Below are positions 33,345 through 45,260 of a stretch of DNA of 64,000 nt, in pieces. Each line of letters starts with the position of its first letter. Position 1 is the first letter of the stretch. The stretch lies in contig JAGVRJ010000010.1 in the NCBI GenBank assembly GCA_019059635.1, forward strand, positions 64,501 through 128,500. The letters are read 5' to 3'. The notes beneath the pieces are model-generated. The model had not been told where the DNA came from and did no database searches. It saw only the letters and a list, made by a program, of their open reading frames with translations. Position numbers and translations under genes: made by a program. The stretch is from Proales similis (Eukaryota; Rotifera; Eurotatoria; Ploima; Proalidae).

Positions 33345-34154
33345 CGGTTGCTTTGGAGATTGACTGGAAAGTTTATGAATCATAGTTAAGCCAGCGCCCG
33401 CCTTTTCTCATTTACTATTCAAATAGGCGCCGAGTGGATTATAAGTAGAAACAGTCCAGTGGGGATTATTGTCTTATTTGGTATTAATTTGCTATCGTTT
33501 GGATAGTTGTGAATAATACCCATTAATCAGCGAGCTCATGTACTTTCGAAAGGCACTTGGCCCTTTAGAGTCAGAAGGCGTCCTACAGCGAAGCCACGCC
33601 TCTTTATTTATTCGGTTTCTCTTCGAGCCGATCATTGCGCTCCCCACTCACGAGTCTTTTTTGTTTCACTTTCTACCGTTGCTTTCGATTGAAAACGAGA
33701 CGAGTAGGGAGTTGAAGGGGTTTGTTAGTCACCAAGGGAACTTCGTCACTCGCACGAGCATATTGGTGATGACGTAATGATCGGCAATCGTACCATTTTT
33801 TAGGCAGCAACGGCTCCGTTGCCTGACAGTCTGATTGCGATTTTCTAACGCTCTTTCACTGTTTGGCTCGAGTCGAACAGTACGATTATGGGCCGACCGT
33901 ACTCAAGCGGCGCTGAATAATTTTCATAAACTAGATGTTGACCTAATTTTGCTGAATAATTTACCCGCTTTCGATCGTATGATTTTTTTCATATAAAATA
34001 GACTGATGCAGATAGGTTGAGCTGCAACCGAAACGAAATTCTGCTCTCGCCCGAGCCACAATCATCTTTATTACGAAGTCGAGAAAGCACTCTACTTAGC
34101 GAACGTGCACGCTTCAGCTCGAGAAACAAAGCGAATTCAACAAAAAAGATAAAA
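33345..34154. other. Intergenic, TXNDC17 to orphan membrane gene
   Basis: About 800 bp with no supported gene. The frame at 33538-33777 shows no motif. Confidence 0.4.
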
Positions 34155-34638
34155 ATGAAAGCGCAACTCATCTCAGACATGCCCTATTATCGGGTAAGTG
34201 CTCGAGCCAGACACCACCTAGACCCACCAGTCTAACATTTGTCTGAAACAGATCGAGGCTCCGCGAAAGCCCAACAGATGTTTGGATATATTCGGCTCTT
34301 ACATAGCGCTACCTCTGATGACCATTATTCTTGTACTCTCGCTGCTTGTCTTGTTCTTGCTTGTCAAAGCCTACTTCTCCAACTCGTACCTCTATGCTTT
34401 ACAGGGTAAGTCTCTAATCTTTTTCGCTTAACTTTCCAATCGGCTCATTGCTTATGCGGTTAATTTCTATTCAGTTGACAACAACAAGCTCAATATCGAC
34501 CAGGTGATCAACGATCGTTTTGACAATTTCCCCAAGGTTGATACCGACGCGCGCTCGGACAAGTCGGTGGGCAAAATAATCGAAGCGATAAGCAGCACCG
34601 CGTCAAACCTCGTCAAGAAAAGTCTGAACGAGAAATAG
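34155..34638 (+). CDS. Small single-pass membrane protein, unknown family
   Basis: I do not recognise this gene. Three exons, 34155-34193, 34252-34405 and 34475-34638, have consensus splice sites (CGG|GTAAGT, GAAACAG|A, GG|GTAAG, TTCAG|T). They join in phase to a 118-residue protein. A short N-terminus starts MKAQLISDMPYYR, followed by basic IEAPRKPNRC. One strong membrane helix follows (ALPLMTIILVLSLLVLFLLV, about residues 30-52), then a hydrophilic C-terminal half with an acidic centre and a basic end (ASNLVKKSLNEK). The positive residues before the helix favour a cytosolic N-terminus. No signal-peptide cleavage site is obvious. The clean splicing argues that it is real. An AATAAA lies at 34950. 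Confidence 0.65.
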
Positions 34639-35340
34639 TCCAATTTCGAGCGAACAATTCTAGACAAGTCTAAATTAAAAATCGAAATCCGGCCTATACT
34701 GGCGTGCTTAGATTGATAGTAAGTCCGGCTTGGTACGCGCCCACGCCGGGCATCGAACAACCACTCGAACGAAAAGCTGTGCGCGGGTCTAAATTACGCT
34801 CAGATGGTCAGATCCAAAACGCTTGCTTTTCTCAATGTAATCGTATATCCCGAGTCAATGCATGTTTATACTCATCAGCCAAATTCTAAACCTCTCTATC
34901 TCTCTATGTGTTTCTCTTCCTCAGATTCTCTATTTCTTGGTACTTCTTCAATAAATGAGTTGTTTCTAAAACAATTTCTATTTAATCGAGCGGAAAAACC
35001 AACACCTCAATTGAACGTAATGAGATAGAAACTCAATTTAGTCTCGTGACTCGCGTGCTTTAACACATTTCTCCTCGACATCTTGGTCCTAGACATTTTT
35101 AACTGCGCACTAAATTTTCAATTATTCACGAGTCTCTGTCAAAGTTTTTATAATTATTCTCTATTTTGTTGGTCCAAGCTCCAACAGAAAAGAATAGCTC
35201 CAATTTTTTATTCACGATTATTCAGTGAAACTTTCTTGAAAAACACATAATTGATTGGATTTTTAGATTCCGAGAGTTGGATTTCTGAGAAATTTTATTG
35301 TGCACCAAAGACTAGAAAGAAAAAGTTAAACCGGTTAAGT
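34639..35340. other. Tail-to-tail spacer, orphan membrane gene / DEG-ENaC
   Basis: AT-rich 3' flanking sequence. AATAAA on plus at 34950-34955 and on minus at 35294-35299 are plausible poly(A) signals for the two converging genes. No gene is seen. A TTCGA-containing stretch near 34750 is not a convincing tRNA. Confidence 0.45.
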
Positions 35341-36862
35341 TTATTCCTTAGGATCAGTTGGCAAAGTTCTGTCTTTTGAAGCTGAAATAAATAAAACTCT
35401 GATAAAGAGCTCGATTAGTTCAACCAAGCTAAGAACGCTCATTCCAATAAAAAGGCCCATGGTTCCACCCAAAGTCGAAATGAGTCCTGGTATGGACATC
35501 TTTTCAATCTCTTGCATGTGAACATAACTCAGTTGTTCATAGTAAATATTCACTGCGGCGAAATAAGGAGAAGCGTTGGCGAAAGTCACTTCGCCCAGCT
35601 TAAGCGACTGGTCGTTTTTCAAGAATTCAAAGTACTTGATTGAAGGAAAGCTTGCCTGCGACATGAAGTATTCGTAGTCGCTCGAATAGCACTCTTTGGG
35701 GCATACATGATTGCATTCGGTTTGAAACTTGGTCGTGAAAAAGTCGACTTGAACATTTTTAGAGCAATTGGTGGACTGGATATCCAGACAAGGCTTTGAG
35801 TTGGGGTCGAGATTATTGAACCATTGATCGTAGCAGCCGCATTCATCAACAATGAACTCTTGAAGGCAAAGATAAATGCAGTCATTCTGCTTGTACGTGA
35901 GATTGCGCCTCTTGAATGAGTCGTAGAAGCGTCTGTCCAAAATTTTATCCTCATTGCAGTCACTGTAAGGGGCAGGCAGTCTCTCGGTGATTGTTTTCCT
36001 TATTCCTATGCCCACTGAAGTGCCCGGCGCGATGTCAATGCCTTGGGAGAATGAGTTCAGCTCGTCTGTTTGATTGTTGATGAATACACGAATTCCGTTT
36101 GTTTCCAAACTCGCGGCTAAATTATTCCCGTTGACAACAAACAGCTCAAGCTTAAGCGCCGACCACACGCCAGACTGGAAAACTTTTCTGACCTCTTGCG
36201 AGTGGCCAAATCGATCCCTGTCTGTATTAAAGCGAAAGCAGTTGCCGTGGCCGATCATGTAATACCAGCTGAAGTCAGACTCGTCGCACCGGTAGTCGAA
36301 AAATTCGCATTTTATAAGCATCTCGTCAATGTCAGGTCCCAAGGCCCTCTTTTCACTTTCGTTTAGAGCTCGGCTCATGGCGCGGTGATAGAAAATTCTT
36401 TGCAGAGTGTCACGAGTGGAACCATTTTTGGCAATCTCATCTGTGTTGTTGGTACCGTATAATTCGAGCGCTATGGTTTCCATCAATTGATCAGCGGGCT
36501 CCTTCGAAAACGGGTTCACATTGCAAATGGTAATGGCTGGAAAATCAACAGGGCTCTCTGTGAACACTCTGACCTTGAAAAAGGGAACAAATCAAATGAA
36601 GAGAGGAAAAAAGAGCTTGAGACGGCGACCGTTTCGAACAGACCTTGGTGTAAACGTCGTATTGAAGATATTCCAGAATACTGCTCACGTTGAAATAAGC
36701 GCAACCAGCCAGAGCTGCCAGAATGGACAAGACCCAAGTGAATCTCAGAAGCTTGCTCTTGTGTCGAAATAAATTGGAAAAGCCATGGGCGGTCCAAGCA
36801 TCGACCCAAGCGAGAAATTCACTTTTAAGCCGGGCAAGACGATTTGTTTTTGATTTTTTCAT
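35341..36862 (-). CDS. DEG/ENaC family sodium channel subunit
   Basis: Amiloride-sensitive-type cation channel subunit, plasma membrane, two TM helices with a large Cys-rich extracellular domain. Exons (minus): 36862-36644 and 36573-35341, 483 aa. TM1 is at about 44-62 (FTWVLSILAALAGCAYF) after an N-terminus with the conserved HG (WTAHGFSNLF). FPAITICNVNPF is the typical post-TM1 signature. The extracellular part has the cysteine pattern of the thumb region (NDCIYLCLQEF, DECGCYD, CSKNV, CNHVCPKECYSSDYEY). TM2 holds the pore motif in TLGGTMGLFIGMSVLSLVEL, where GMS is the GxS selectivity filter. Subtype (peptide-gated, mechanosensory, acid-sensing) cannot be told. The protein is compact for the family. 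Confidence 0.93.
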
Positions 36863-37127
36863 TTCGAATTGAGAATTTGAAAATGTTCAGCTGGAAAACT
36901 GTTGGAACAAGCCTTATATTGAGCTCCTGCGTGCCATTTACTTTTTTTCTGCTTTAATATAAAGAAAATCGATTGAAATGTAGCGGCGGAAGTTTTACGC
37001 CCGATTTTATTTGGTTTCAATTTGTAGAAGTGATTGTGAGTTTGGTAGCAACAAATGCGCGTGTAAAATGAGATTGAAAAAGCTATGCAATTAGAGAAAA
37101 TGAGGTTGATAGGAGAAGCACAGAAAA

Positions 37128-37875
37128 CTAATCGCTGTCGTCGCTATCGTCCAAATTTGACCCGCGAATGATCGGTTTGCTTTTAGTGTTTATGTGCTTT
37201 TTGCGATTTGTCTGCGGTGGATTAAGCAAGTCACCGTTGTAGTCGATAATTGCGGAACGTGCAATGCGCCACTCGAGCATTTCGGTCTCAAAATCGTCAG
37301 TGTTGCCTAGATCGGTGAAGCCAACTATGTAGTCGATTGGCTTGTTGTCCTTGATCAGCGCGATGGTCGGCATCACCTTGATTTTGAGTCGCTCGGAGAG
37401 AAATTTGCTTCGTTCGGCATCAATCTTGACAAATTTGCATTCCATGTGCTTGCGCGCCAGCTCGGCCAAATGCTTGTCGACTAACTTGCACCGCATCGTG
37501 CTCTCTCGGTAAAAGTGGCACACTACGTGCTCACTCTTTTTGCAGCAGTCAAAAAACTCTCGCTCGTCGGCCAGCTCAGTGTAGGTTCCATGTCCTTGAA
37601 AATGATTTGAAAATTCTTCTTTTCCGCCGGTCCAATTGGCAAATACCAACCGTTCTTTTCCCATTCGAACTTTTTCTTTTGCATTTCGCGCATCGCTTCC
37701 ATTCGCTTTTGTCGAATGCTATCCAGCTCCTGGTCGTCGAGGTTGTCCAGTCGCTCGATTTCCGCATCGACCTTAAACCGCATTTATTGAGCCAATCCAT
37801 TCAACTTTAATTCTTCTAGATGGATATTACTTGGCTCTCGACTATTTTGACCGCTTGCATAAGCTGCTGCTCCAT
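37128..37875 (-). CDS. TXNDC9: TXNDC9 (thioredoxin-like, phosducin-related)
   Basis: Cytosolic co-chaperone that modulates the CCT chaperonin during actin and tubulin folding. Exons (minus): 37875-37831, 37771-37651 and 37594-37128, 210 aa. The N-terminal helix [15 protein letters not shown] joins [16 protein letters not shown] as in the family. [13 protein letters not shown] is restored only when the 56-nt intron 37650-37595 is removed. The thioredoxin-like domain carries [19 protein letters not shown], without a CxxC active site. It continues [20 protein letters not shown] and the hallmark [20 protein letters not shown]. The tail ends in an acidic DDSDDSD. Short 265-bp spacer to the DEG/ENaC start. 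Confidence 0.95.
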
Positions 37876-38688
37876 TTTGATCGATTTAAAATAAATAAAA
37901 TCGCGCTCTGAGGTCTAGAAAGAGGTTTCAAGTTTATCGGTAAGCGATTGACTGAACGTGATCGGTCGTCCTTTCCATAGCAACACGGCCACGGCCGACT
38001 ATTCTGCCATGCCAAGTTCAAAGCAAGGAGGGCAATATTAAGCGCGAATGTACTTGCAAGTCCAAGAAGCGAAATTTTTGTCTTGCTCGAATCAAGAGTG
38101 ACGGCGACACTGCAGCTGTTGCTGCAATGTCAGACGCACAGCAAGTCTGAGTTTGCACAAGTTTACTCTGCTCTGCTCGTTAAGTTTGACTTGAATAACT
38201 CGATTTTATATTTTGATTTTATTAACTCAAACCATAAAAACACATTCCAAAAGGGCAAAAAAATTCGATCGAAATAAAAAATGCCTTAATTTAGATGACC
38301 ATTTAGATGACCATTGTGGTTAAACAATAACAAAGCAAATTGAATGTGGCTGTGAATTGTAGAACAAGTGGATGTTCGGTCAAATCGATCAATTGATCAA
38401 TTAAATAATTCCTAATAAGACCCGTAAAATAAGAAGAAAGAATGAAAAATTTGGATAAAAATGCACACAGCTCTCAGACTCAAGGTCCGAGTAGAGCGGC
38501 GTTATAGGCGCATCCGCGGCTTTGGGACAATAGGTAGGAGAGGGCTCATGCAAAAGCAAAGCGTTGGCTACAACTGATGGGCAAAGAATGCGATATAAAT
38601 AGCAACGTGCTGGAATAAAACACTCGCCTCTGTGGGCCTTGAATGAATAATTAGAATAATGCGGATAAAACTGGATTTCGGACGATGG
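37876..38688. other. Intergenic, TXNDC9 to ASXL
   Basis: About 810 bp holding the TXNDC9 promoter and the ASXL 3' flank. A tandem pair of a 14-nt AT-rich unit containing TTTAGATGACCA lies near 38293-38316. No gene is seen. Confidence 0.4.
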
Positions 38689-41600
38689 CTAAAAGTGCGA
38701 GTTGTCATCGTTCATTGTTACGGGCTTGTTGCTTTCGTCGGAAATTAGGCCTTGCTCGACAGCACATCGGCTGCAAAGTTTCAAAATTGCCGCTTGGTCA
38801 TTGCGCTGCTCAATCACACACTCGGAATGGCTAAACGCGCCGCAGCGAGAACAATTCACCAACGCGTTCTTGCTTTCGTAGCATTGATGCGTTTCGGTAA
38901 TATTCTTCTTGGTCGGCTCTTCCTTAACCTCTTCGGGTTTGATTATCCAACCGCAAGCTTTCTCGTCCATGATTACACCCGGCGACGAATTGCTGAATGA
39001 ACTCTCCAAGTTAATGGCCATGGCGCCGGTCTGGCTCGACAAATTGCTAACTGACGTCTTTGGTGACGGTTGAGAGCTGCTTAGATTCGACTCGGCCGGA
39101 AAGGGCGTCTTGCGATTCAAATCGCAGGTCGGACTGTCGAATCTGATGCTTACTGGTTCACTCTTGCTCTCTTGTACAATTGGCTCACAGTTAAGTGCCG
39201 GCTCGCTTCCAAACGCCCGGCTCGAGTCGGCCTCGTATTTGGAGTCGGAGTACGGCGAAGTGCTTGCCTGCTGACTGTCGCTGTTCAAATTCGAGTTCAC
39301 AAATCCGGAGAATGGGGTCATATTGCCCGTTCTATTCTGTTCAGTATCATTTGAGTTTATCATTGAAATGCCCACCGAGCTTGGACTTGGCTCATTCTGC
39401 GCAAAAGAGTGGTGAGGATCAGGAAGACGGGCGCCGAGGCTACCCGTACTGTTGTTGCGTCTTAGCGACATGGGCTCTTCTTCTTTGCTAACTGGAGGAG
39501 TGAGAGGATGATTCGAAAACTGGTTGTGACTCTTTTGCTGCTGCTGTGGATGTTTAGGCTGTTGTTGCTGTTGAGGCTGCGGCACTTGTTGAGTCGGCGA
39601 CTGCGATTGAGATTGCTGTGGTAATGGCTGTTGCGGTTGAGTTTGCTGTTGACGTTGCTGTTGGTGCTTTTGACTGAGGAGCTGTGCTACTGTGAGTTGA
39701 TGCTGGGCAGATCTCTGAGCTCGACTCGAGTTGTTCGAGCCGGCCAAGTTTGTGGCGCCGGTTGGGTTCGAGTTGGCTCTCGGAATACTTTCTTTGCTTT
39801 TGTTCCCTCCCTTTCGGGGCCTGTTCGACTGGTTTTGGCATTCGACTTTTCCGCTCGTCTTTGGCTCCTGGTTGCTGCTATTTGCAGGCGATGGGTTTGC
39901 TTCAAATGAAGCATGCTGTGCGTTGATTTGAGAGTTGTTGGTGCCTGGCTGGTTCGCTTGATTGGCCATATTCTGGCTATTGGGATGAGAGGAGTGTGTG
40001 TTTGCGGGTGGCATATGAGCCAGATGGTTCGGACTTAGTCCGGTGACAGTCATCGGAATTTGGCCACCTTGAACCTGTACGCCGTTCATGAGCTTTATAT
40101 TATTCTGATTCACTTGCATTGAGTTGGATGACTGAAGAACCAAGACTTGCTGATGGCCTGCCTGTGAGGTCGGATGTTGCTGTTGGTTCTGATGGTGATG
40201 ATGAAGATGCTGCTGTTGAATTTGCTGCTGATGTTGCTGCTGATGTTGCTGCTGGTGTTGCTGCTGGTGTTGCTGCTGTAATTGTTGTTGGTGAAGATTC
40301 AAGTGTTGCGGCGGCTGGGATTGTTGATGCAAATGAAGATGCTGGCTATTGCTCTGCTGTGCATGAGGTAGTTGGTGTGGCGCAATCTGCTGCTGATGGT
40401 GTTGGCCATGAATAGGCGCCGGGTATTTGGGCGCAGCTTGATACATGGCCTGTTGTGCAAAAGGCTGCTGTTGATTGTACATATGATTTGGCGGCCCTCC
40501 GGGATACTGGCTGTTGACGGGCGTGGCTACTGGAATCTTGGAGTTGAGCTGCTGGATCATGTTGGCATTGCTGGTCTGATGATGAACTCCAACAGCAGCG
40601 ACAGCGGGGGTGACATTCGGACCACTTGAATGGTATTTAATGAAACTGCTCGGCTGACTTAACTTGGCCGGATCGTTCTGATAGTTGCCAGGTAGTGTGT
40701 TGGCCGCCGGCCGGTTTTGGGGCCAGTTGGATGATTGGGATCGCTGAAATGAGCTTTGGGCGGCCGGAATCAACTTGGCCGGCTGCGGCTGCTGTTGTAG
40801 CATGGCGCGCACATTTTCCAAATCAGGCGAGCGATTGTCGTTCAAGCCGACCGGTATCGTCGGAGCCTCGGGGATTTTGATAACCGAGGACGACTCGATT
40901 AAATCGGTGATCGATGGCAACGATGAATTGACTTGAGATTCATGTTTCGGTTTCTCCTCGAACAAAGACATGTCCACTCTGACCATTTTTATCTCCGACG
41001 CTTTGCCTTGCTGCAATAAGCGCATTTGCTTTTGTTCGTGTTGCTTGATAAGATCGATTAGAGTGAGATTTGAGTTTAACAAGTCAGTCGGAATGAAAAT
41101 GTCTTCGACAATCAAATTCTCGATGCAGTCGTCTTGAATCGTTTCCGATTCCTTGCTGTCATTCTCACTAATTTTGGCATCGGCGACCACAGACGACTTA
41201 AAGTCGCACTGGTTCTCTTTGTTGCCAATCGACTTGAGTTCATGCACCAGTTTGTTTATGTCTTTTTTGTAGCTCTCCTGTTGGTTGGTGACCGCTTCGA
41301 CGTGAGAGGACTGAGTGACCTGAGCCAGTTTTCGCTTTTTGGCGATTATTCGATTTCTCATCTCGATTAGACTCTCGTTGCTCTTTGTTTTGTGGACTGG
41401 AGCGCTCGCTGGAGCAGAGAGTTTCAATGGCTCGCCTGCTGAGCTCTCATCGTCGTCATTGTCTTCAAACAGATTCAGCGGCGGATGAGCAAATGTGAGC
41501 GGCGCGGGCGGAGGCAGCAGCTTCACTTCCACAAAACTGCCCTGGTTCACGTGCGCTTTGTTCAATTCTTTTGAATTTGCCGACGCTGTTTGACAAGTGC

Positions 41601-43723
41601 TGCCTCTCTTGCTCAGACTGGCTCCGTCTATTGGCTTGTCGTTGTCTTCTTCAGTGTCGTAAAGACTCGGGTCAAGTTCAATCGAATTTCTGACCGGTTC
41701 GACTTGCTCGCTGGTAGTCGAACGAGTCCGGCTTGTTCGAGTGTTGGGCTTCGAAGACGAGCGAACCGAGTTGGCGAGGCGTTCTACTCGTCTTATTTTG
41801 AGTTTGAGTTCGCCGTTTTTCTCTGTTGCCAGGCAATGGCCTTCGTCAAGATAATCATCGTCTTCATCTTCTTCTTCGTCCTCTTCTTCAACGTAATCGT
41901 CGTCGTCCTCGTCTTCTTTTCCTCCTTTGGCGTCATCTTCTTGGCTTTGATCATCGTCGGCGTTTTTATTGCCGTTGTTGTTTTCGTCATCTTGCATAAA
42001 ATTCTCTGGGGGCCATTTGTAATTCTGCTTTTTCTCTCTCTCACTTCGACGCCTACTAATTGCCAGCTCGGTTTGGAATGCGATCTGGCCTAGTTCGCTT
42101 GCGTCACTAGTGAAATTTTCGCGCAGCTTTCTATTTTTCTGAAAAATGCGCTTGGCCTTCAGCTCGATTTCTTTCTTTTTGGCTTCTAGTTCGCCTAGAA
42201 CGTCAACCGACGTTGCACTGGGCTCGTTGCCAGACGTGGGTGCGTCTAATTGAGACACTTCTGATAGTCCGTTTACATTCACGCTTTCCTGGTCGTCCGT
42301 GATCTTCTCAATCGTCTCAGTATCTGCCTGGCTAACATTCTCTCGGTAGCTGGTCGCTCTAGTGGCCCTGCTCGCCTGGCATGTTCCTTTGCTCGGACCA
42401 ATTTGATTGTAGAAGCTGCCCTCGTCGAAGCTGTCCTCGTCGTCAAAATAGCTAAACTCTTCTTCGCTCGTCTCTTGTTGTCTGTGCGAAATGAGCAATT
42501 TAATTCGAAATGGATCATCAGCTTCCTTGATAAGTGCGCTCGTTTACCCAAGACTAGATAAAATGGTTTGTTGTCTAAGACGCGAGGATCTGGTCAATGT
42601 CTTTGGCATGTTAAGATTGGCCATGTCCGAACTGGCTGCTCCCGAGCAAGGTTTAGGATTGAAGTTGCCAAAATCGCCGTTCAACAGCCGATTCTGCCAT
42701 TCAGTGCAGCTCTTTTTTATAAATTCGTTTGTTAGAGCGCCTTCGCCGAGCCTGAGCACAAATAGCCAAATGAGTGAGCTGGTTCTAGAATAGAGAAATC
42801 AGTTGCTTACTTGAACGAGCCGAGCGAATCAAGCTTGCGATCGCACTCGGGCAAGAGCTTGATTAGCTTGAGCTGAGATGGCCGCGGTAGACTTTCAAAC
42901 ACACTCGGCTGAAATAAGCATTTCAGATCGACTCGAGTGAGAATCGAAGATGAAGAGTGGAATAGCGCGTTCAGCGAGTAGACAGGCGATTGGTGCGCGT
43001 CGGGCTCGGTCAAGCTTTTCATTTCGCTCAGGATGTCTGCTTTGCTGGCTGCGGCTTTGCGCTGCGGCCTTCTTGTTCTGGGCCGCGATGCTTCCACAAT
43101 GAAATCGTCGTCATTCTCGTCTGTGTCCGTCTGCTGCTTTCTTTTCCGCCGAGTCTGTCTCGGCGCTGTGCTGTCAACGGCGGATATCTGCTTAGAATGC
43201 GACTGACTCTCTGTGAGCGAAGAACAGGCCGAAACGTCCTGTAAACTAGAATGGTGCGAATTGGGGGTCTGAGACGATTGCTGATGATTTGTGTTTTGCT
43301 GCTGCTGCTGTTGTTGCTTCTGAAGCAGCTGCTTTTTCAAATTTTCACTCTCGACCAAGTAGTTAACTTGAAAAGCGAGCGAACCATCCAATTAGGTTTG
43401 GCACTTTGCAATGGCAAAAAAATGAAAAAAATATTACAAATTGTCTTTTTGGTCGAGGATCGTTCAGGAGGCGTCGTTCTTTTAGAATGGTTGCGAGGTG
43501 CTCGATTGGACTTGGTCTCGCTAGCCGACTCGCCGCCCTGGTTTAGGCTGTCCTGGGAGCTGTTGGCAAAGCCGCCATCTGCTTCGTCGCCGCTGTCCAT
43601 TATTAATAAAAGTTGATTATCTTGCGTCTGAATAAGCTTGAATTTGGAGCTTTTCAGGCCGGTTTGGACGCCCAAGGAAGTGACTGTCGCGTCTTGAAAA
43701 TTGCTCGGAGCCGACTCGTTCAT
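38689..43723 (-). CDS. Asx: ASXL/Additional sex combs Polycomb-group protein
   Basis: Subunit of the PR-DUB complex that activates the BAP1/Calypso deubiquitinase on H2A-K119ub, in the nucleus. Exons (minus): 43723-43438, 43366-42811, 42751-42548 and 42481-38689, in phase, 1,612 aa. The ASXH/DEUBAD domain is split over exons 2 and 3: LTRVDLKCLFQPSVFESLP, LIKLLPECDRKLDSLGSF, then GEGALTNEFIKKSCTEWQNR. A C-terminal atypical PHD finger has CYESKNALVNCSRCGAFSHS and LCSRC. Between them lie an acidic run (EDEDDDDYVEEEDEEEDEDD), long Gln/His-rich repeats and Ser/Asn/Pro-rich disorder. I see no HARE-HTH domain at the N-terminus, which vertebrate ASXL proteins have; it may be missing or on an unseen upstream exon. 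The two diagnostic domains at each end make the assignment firm. Confidence 0.93.
40207..40276. repeat. 12-bp tandem repeat coding Gln-Gln-Gln-His in ASXL
   Basis: Four to five copies of a 12-nt unit (plus strand TGCTGCTGRTGT, minus strand ACAYCAGCAGCA) encode a QQQH repeat inside the ASXL disordered region. More CAG/CAA-rich sequence flanks it. Confidence 0.8.
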
Positions 43724-44319
43724 TTTGGCTTTCTTTTAAAACGCCCTTTGGGATTATTTGCAAATGCGGTCGGCTGTGCGGTGTTTGGTTGACTAAGCGT
43801 TCTCGGCGTTGGCAAACTTCAACTCATTTCAATGGGAACCAGAGAACCGCATTTCTAGAAGATCGAGACGGACGATTAGATGTGATGATGGCGATGAGCC
43901 GAGCGTGAAAATTCCCTCCTGAAAGTACATGCCCTTTGGAAGGGCTAGGGTCGATATTATGATGCCCTATGTACAAATTCGTTGCCAATCACGTCGACGC
44001 ACCTTTTGTCTTGTGACTATTATTGGATCCAAAACGCCCTCGGCTTGCTCTGTTTTCTTGTCAATTCTTTCCCTTCACTTCGATTCTCTCTATTCTTCCT
44101 TGTCTCAGCCCCCCCCTCCCTCTCTCTCTCTCCCTCTTTCGTTTGTTTTAGCATTTAAGTTGATTTTGAAGAAGTTTTACGGAGATAATTTTAAACAGAA
44201 ATTATTGACATTTTATTTAAATCAACTATTAATATTAGAACGAAAGCACACACAAGACAAGGAAAATAAAAAGAAAGGCGCCAATTTAGCGAGAAGAAAA
44301 ACGAACGAAATACGGAAGC
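43724..44319. other. Intergenic, ASXL to KMT5
   Basis: ASXL promoter and KMT5 3' UTR. A minus-strand AATAAA at 44212-44217 lies about 105 nt after the KMT5 stop. A pyrimidine-rich block spans about 44096-44140. No gene is seen. Confidence 0.45.
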
Positions 44320-45260
44320 TTAAATCTTCTTGTGCTTGATCCGATGCTCGGTTTGTCGAAGTTGGTACCTGCCAGCTGTTTTTTCGGCACTCGAATCTTC
44401 CATGCCATTGCGTTGTTCTCTCTTGAGCAAATAAGAAAACGCGCCCGAGCTGCTTCTGCAACAATTTGTGATCAATATACTCTTGTCTATTTTAATTTGT
44501 TGCCCAACTTACTGTTCACAGGTTCGGCATTCACATTCGGAGTTGTTCTCGCCGAAAAAGTTCTCGCCGTAGAAGCAAGTGACTTCTTCGCCTTTTTCAA
44601 TGTCCTTGAGAACTTGAAGACAAGCGGATGACGGCCCGTTCGAGATGAACTTTTTCTACTTTTTTAGGCGATGAAGGAGACGAGCCAGCTAAAGCAGCAT
44701 ACCTTGCAGTTTGCCTTGCAGTCATGGTTCAGATAGGCGCCGGGCCCGAGCCAAAGCTGTGAGCAATTTTTGCGACACGAATACATGACACTAAAGTCAT
44801 TTACGCCCGGAATGAGCAGCTCGGCTTCTTGCTGCGGGGACATTTCTGCTATGCAGCCGATGAGCTTGTCGATTTTCTCACCTCTGCGCCAGTTCTTGGT
44901 GGCCACTATCTTTCCGCCTCGAGTCTCTGTCGAGTATCGGTCGCATTCGGCGATTGTTACTCCACTTTGCCGGTCGAATAGATACAAGAACTTGGCCACG
45001 TGCAGCTGTAATGCTTCGTAAAACGGCTTGCCCTTGCTCTGGGCAATCAAATTTATCCATTCGTTGTGAAGAAGTCGTTCAATGCAGCCCTGCTGGTCCT
45101 GGTCCGATCTGAACTGCTCGATGGCACTCTTCCAGAACGATTCGAACTTTCGATTGGAGCGAAAGGCCGGATTCATCTTGTGCGTGCGAAAGCCAAGCAC
45201 CGAGTCGACCACGAGCATTGTGGACAAGTCGTCCAGGTCACAAAGCAGCTTGGGATCCAT
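44320..45260 (-). CDS. KMT5B: Histone H4K20 methyltransferase SUV4-20H/KMT5B-C
   Basis: SET-domain enzyme that converts H4K20me1 to me2/me3 in heterochromatin. Exons (minus): 45260-44703, 44649-44513 and 44455-44320, in phase, 276 aa. The family N-terminal helical part is present (LCDLDDLSTMLVVDSVLGFR, THKMNP). SET motifs are CDRYSTETRGGKIVATKNWR, LIGCIAEM, NDFSVMYSCRKNCSQLWLGP and AYLNHDCKANCKFISNGPSS. Then come GEEVTCFYGENFFGENNSEC and post-SET CECRTCEQ. The protein ends just after the conserved YQLRQTEHRIKHKK. It is essentially only the catalytic core, with no long C-terminal extension such as the HP1-binding region of vertebrate KMT5B. The third exon uses a different frame from the longer open frame next to it, and the family match settles this. 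Confidence 0.93.

Noticed and set aside
34700-34780. TTCGA-containing segment resembling a tRNA T-arm on the minus strand
   Set aside because: No acceptor stem, D-arm or anticodon arm could be paired around it.
37595-37650. Frameshift between two overlapping TXNDC9 frames
   Set aside because: Explained by a normal 56-nt intron (GTTGGT to TTTTCAAG); splicing gives the family sequence, so the gene is not broken.
39554-43244. Many long plus-strand and minus-frame shadows over ASXL, rich in Ala, Arg and Leu
   Set aside because: They are antisense or shifted readings of the repetitive Gln/Ser-rich ASXL exon.
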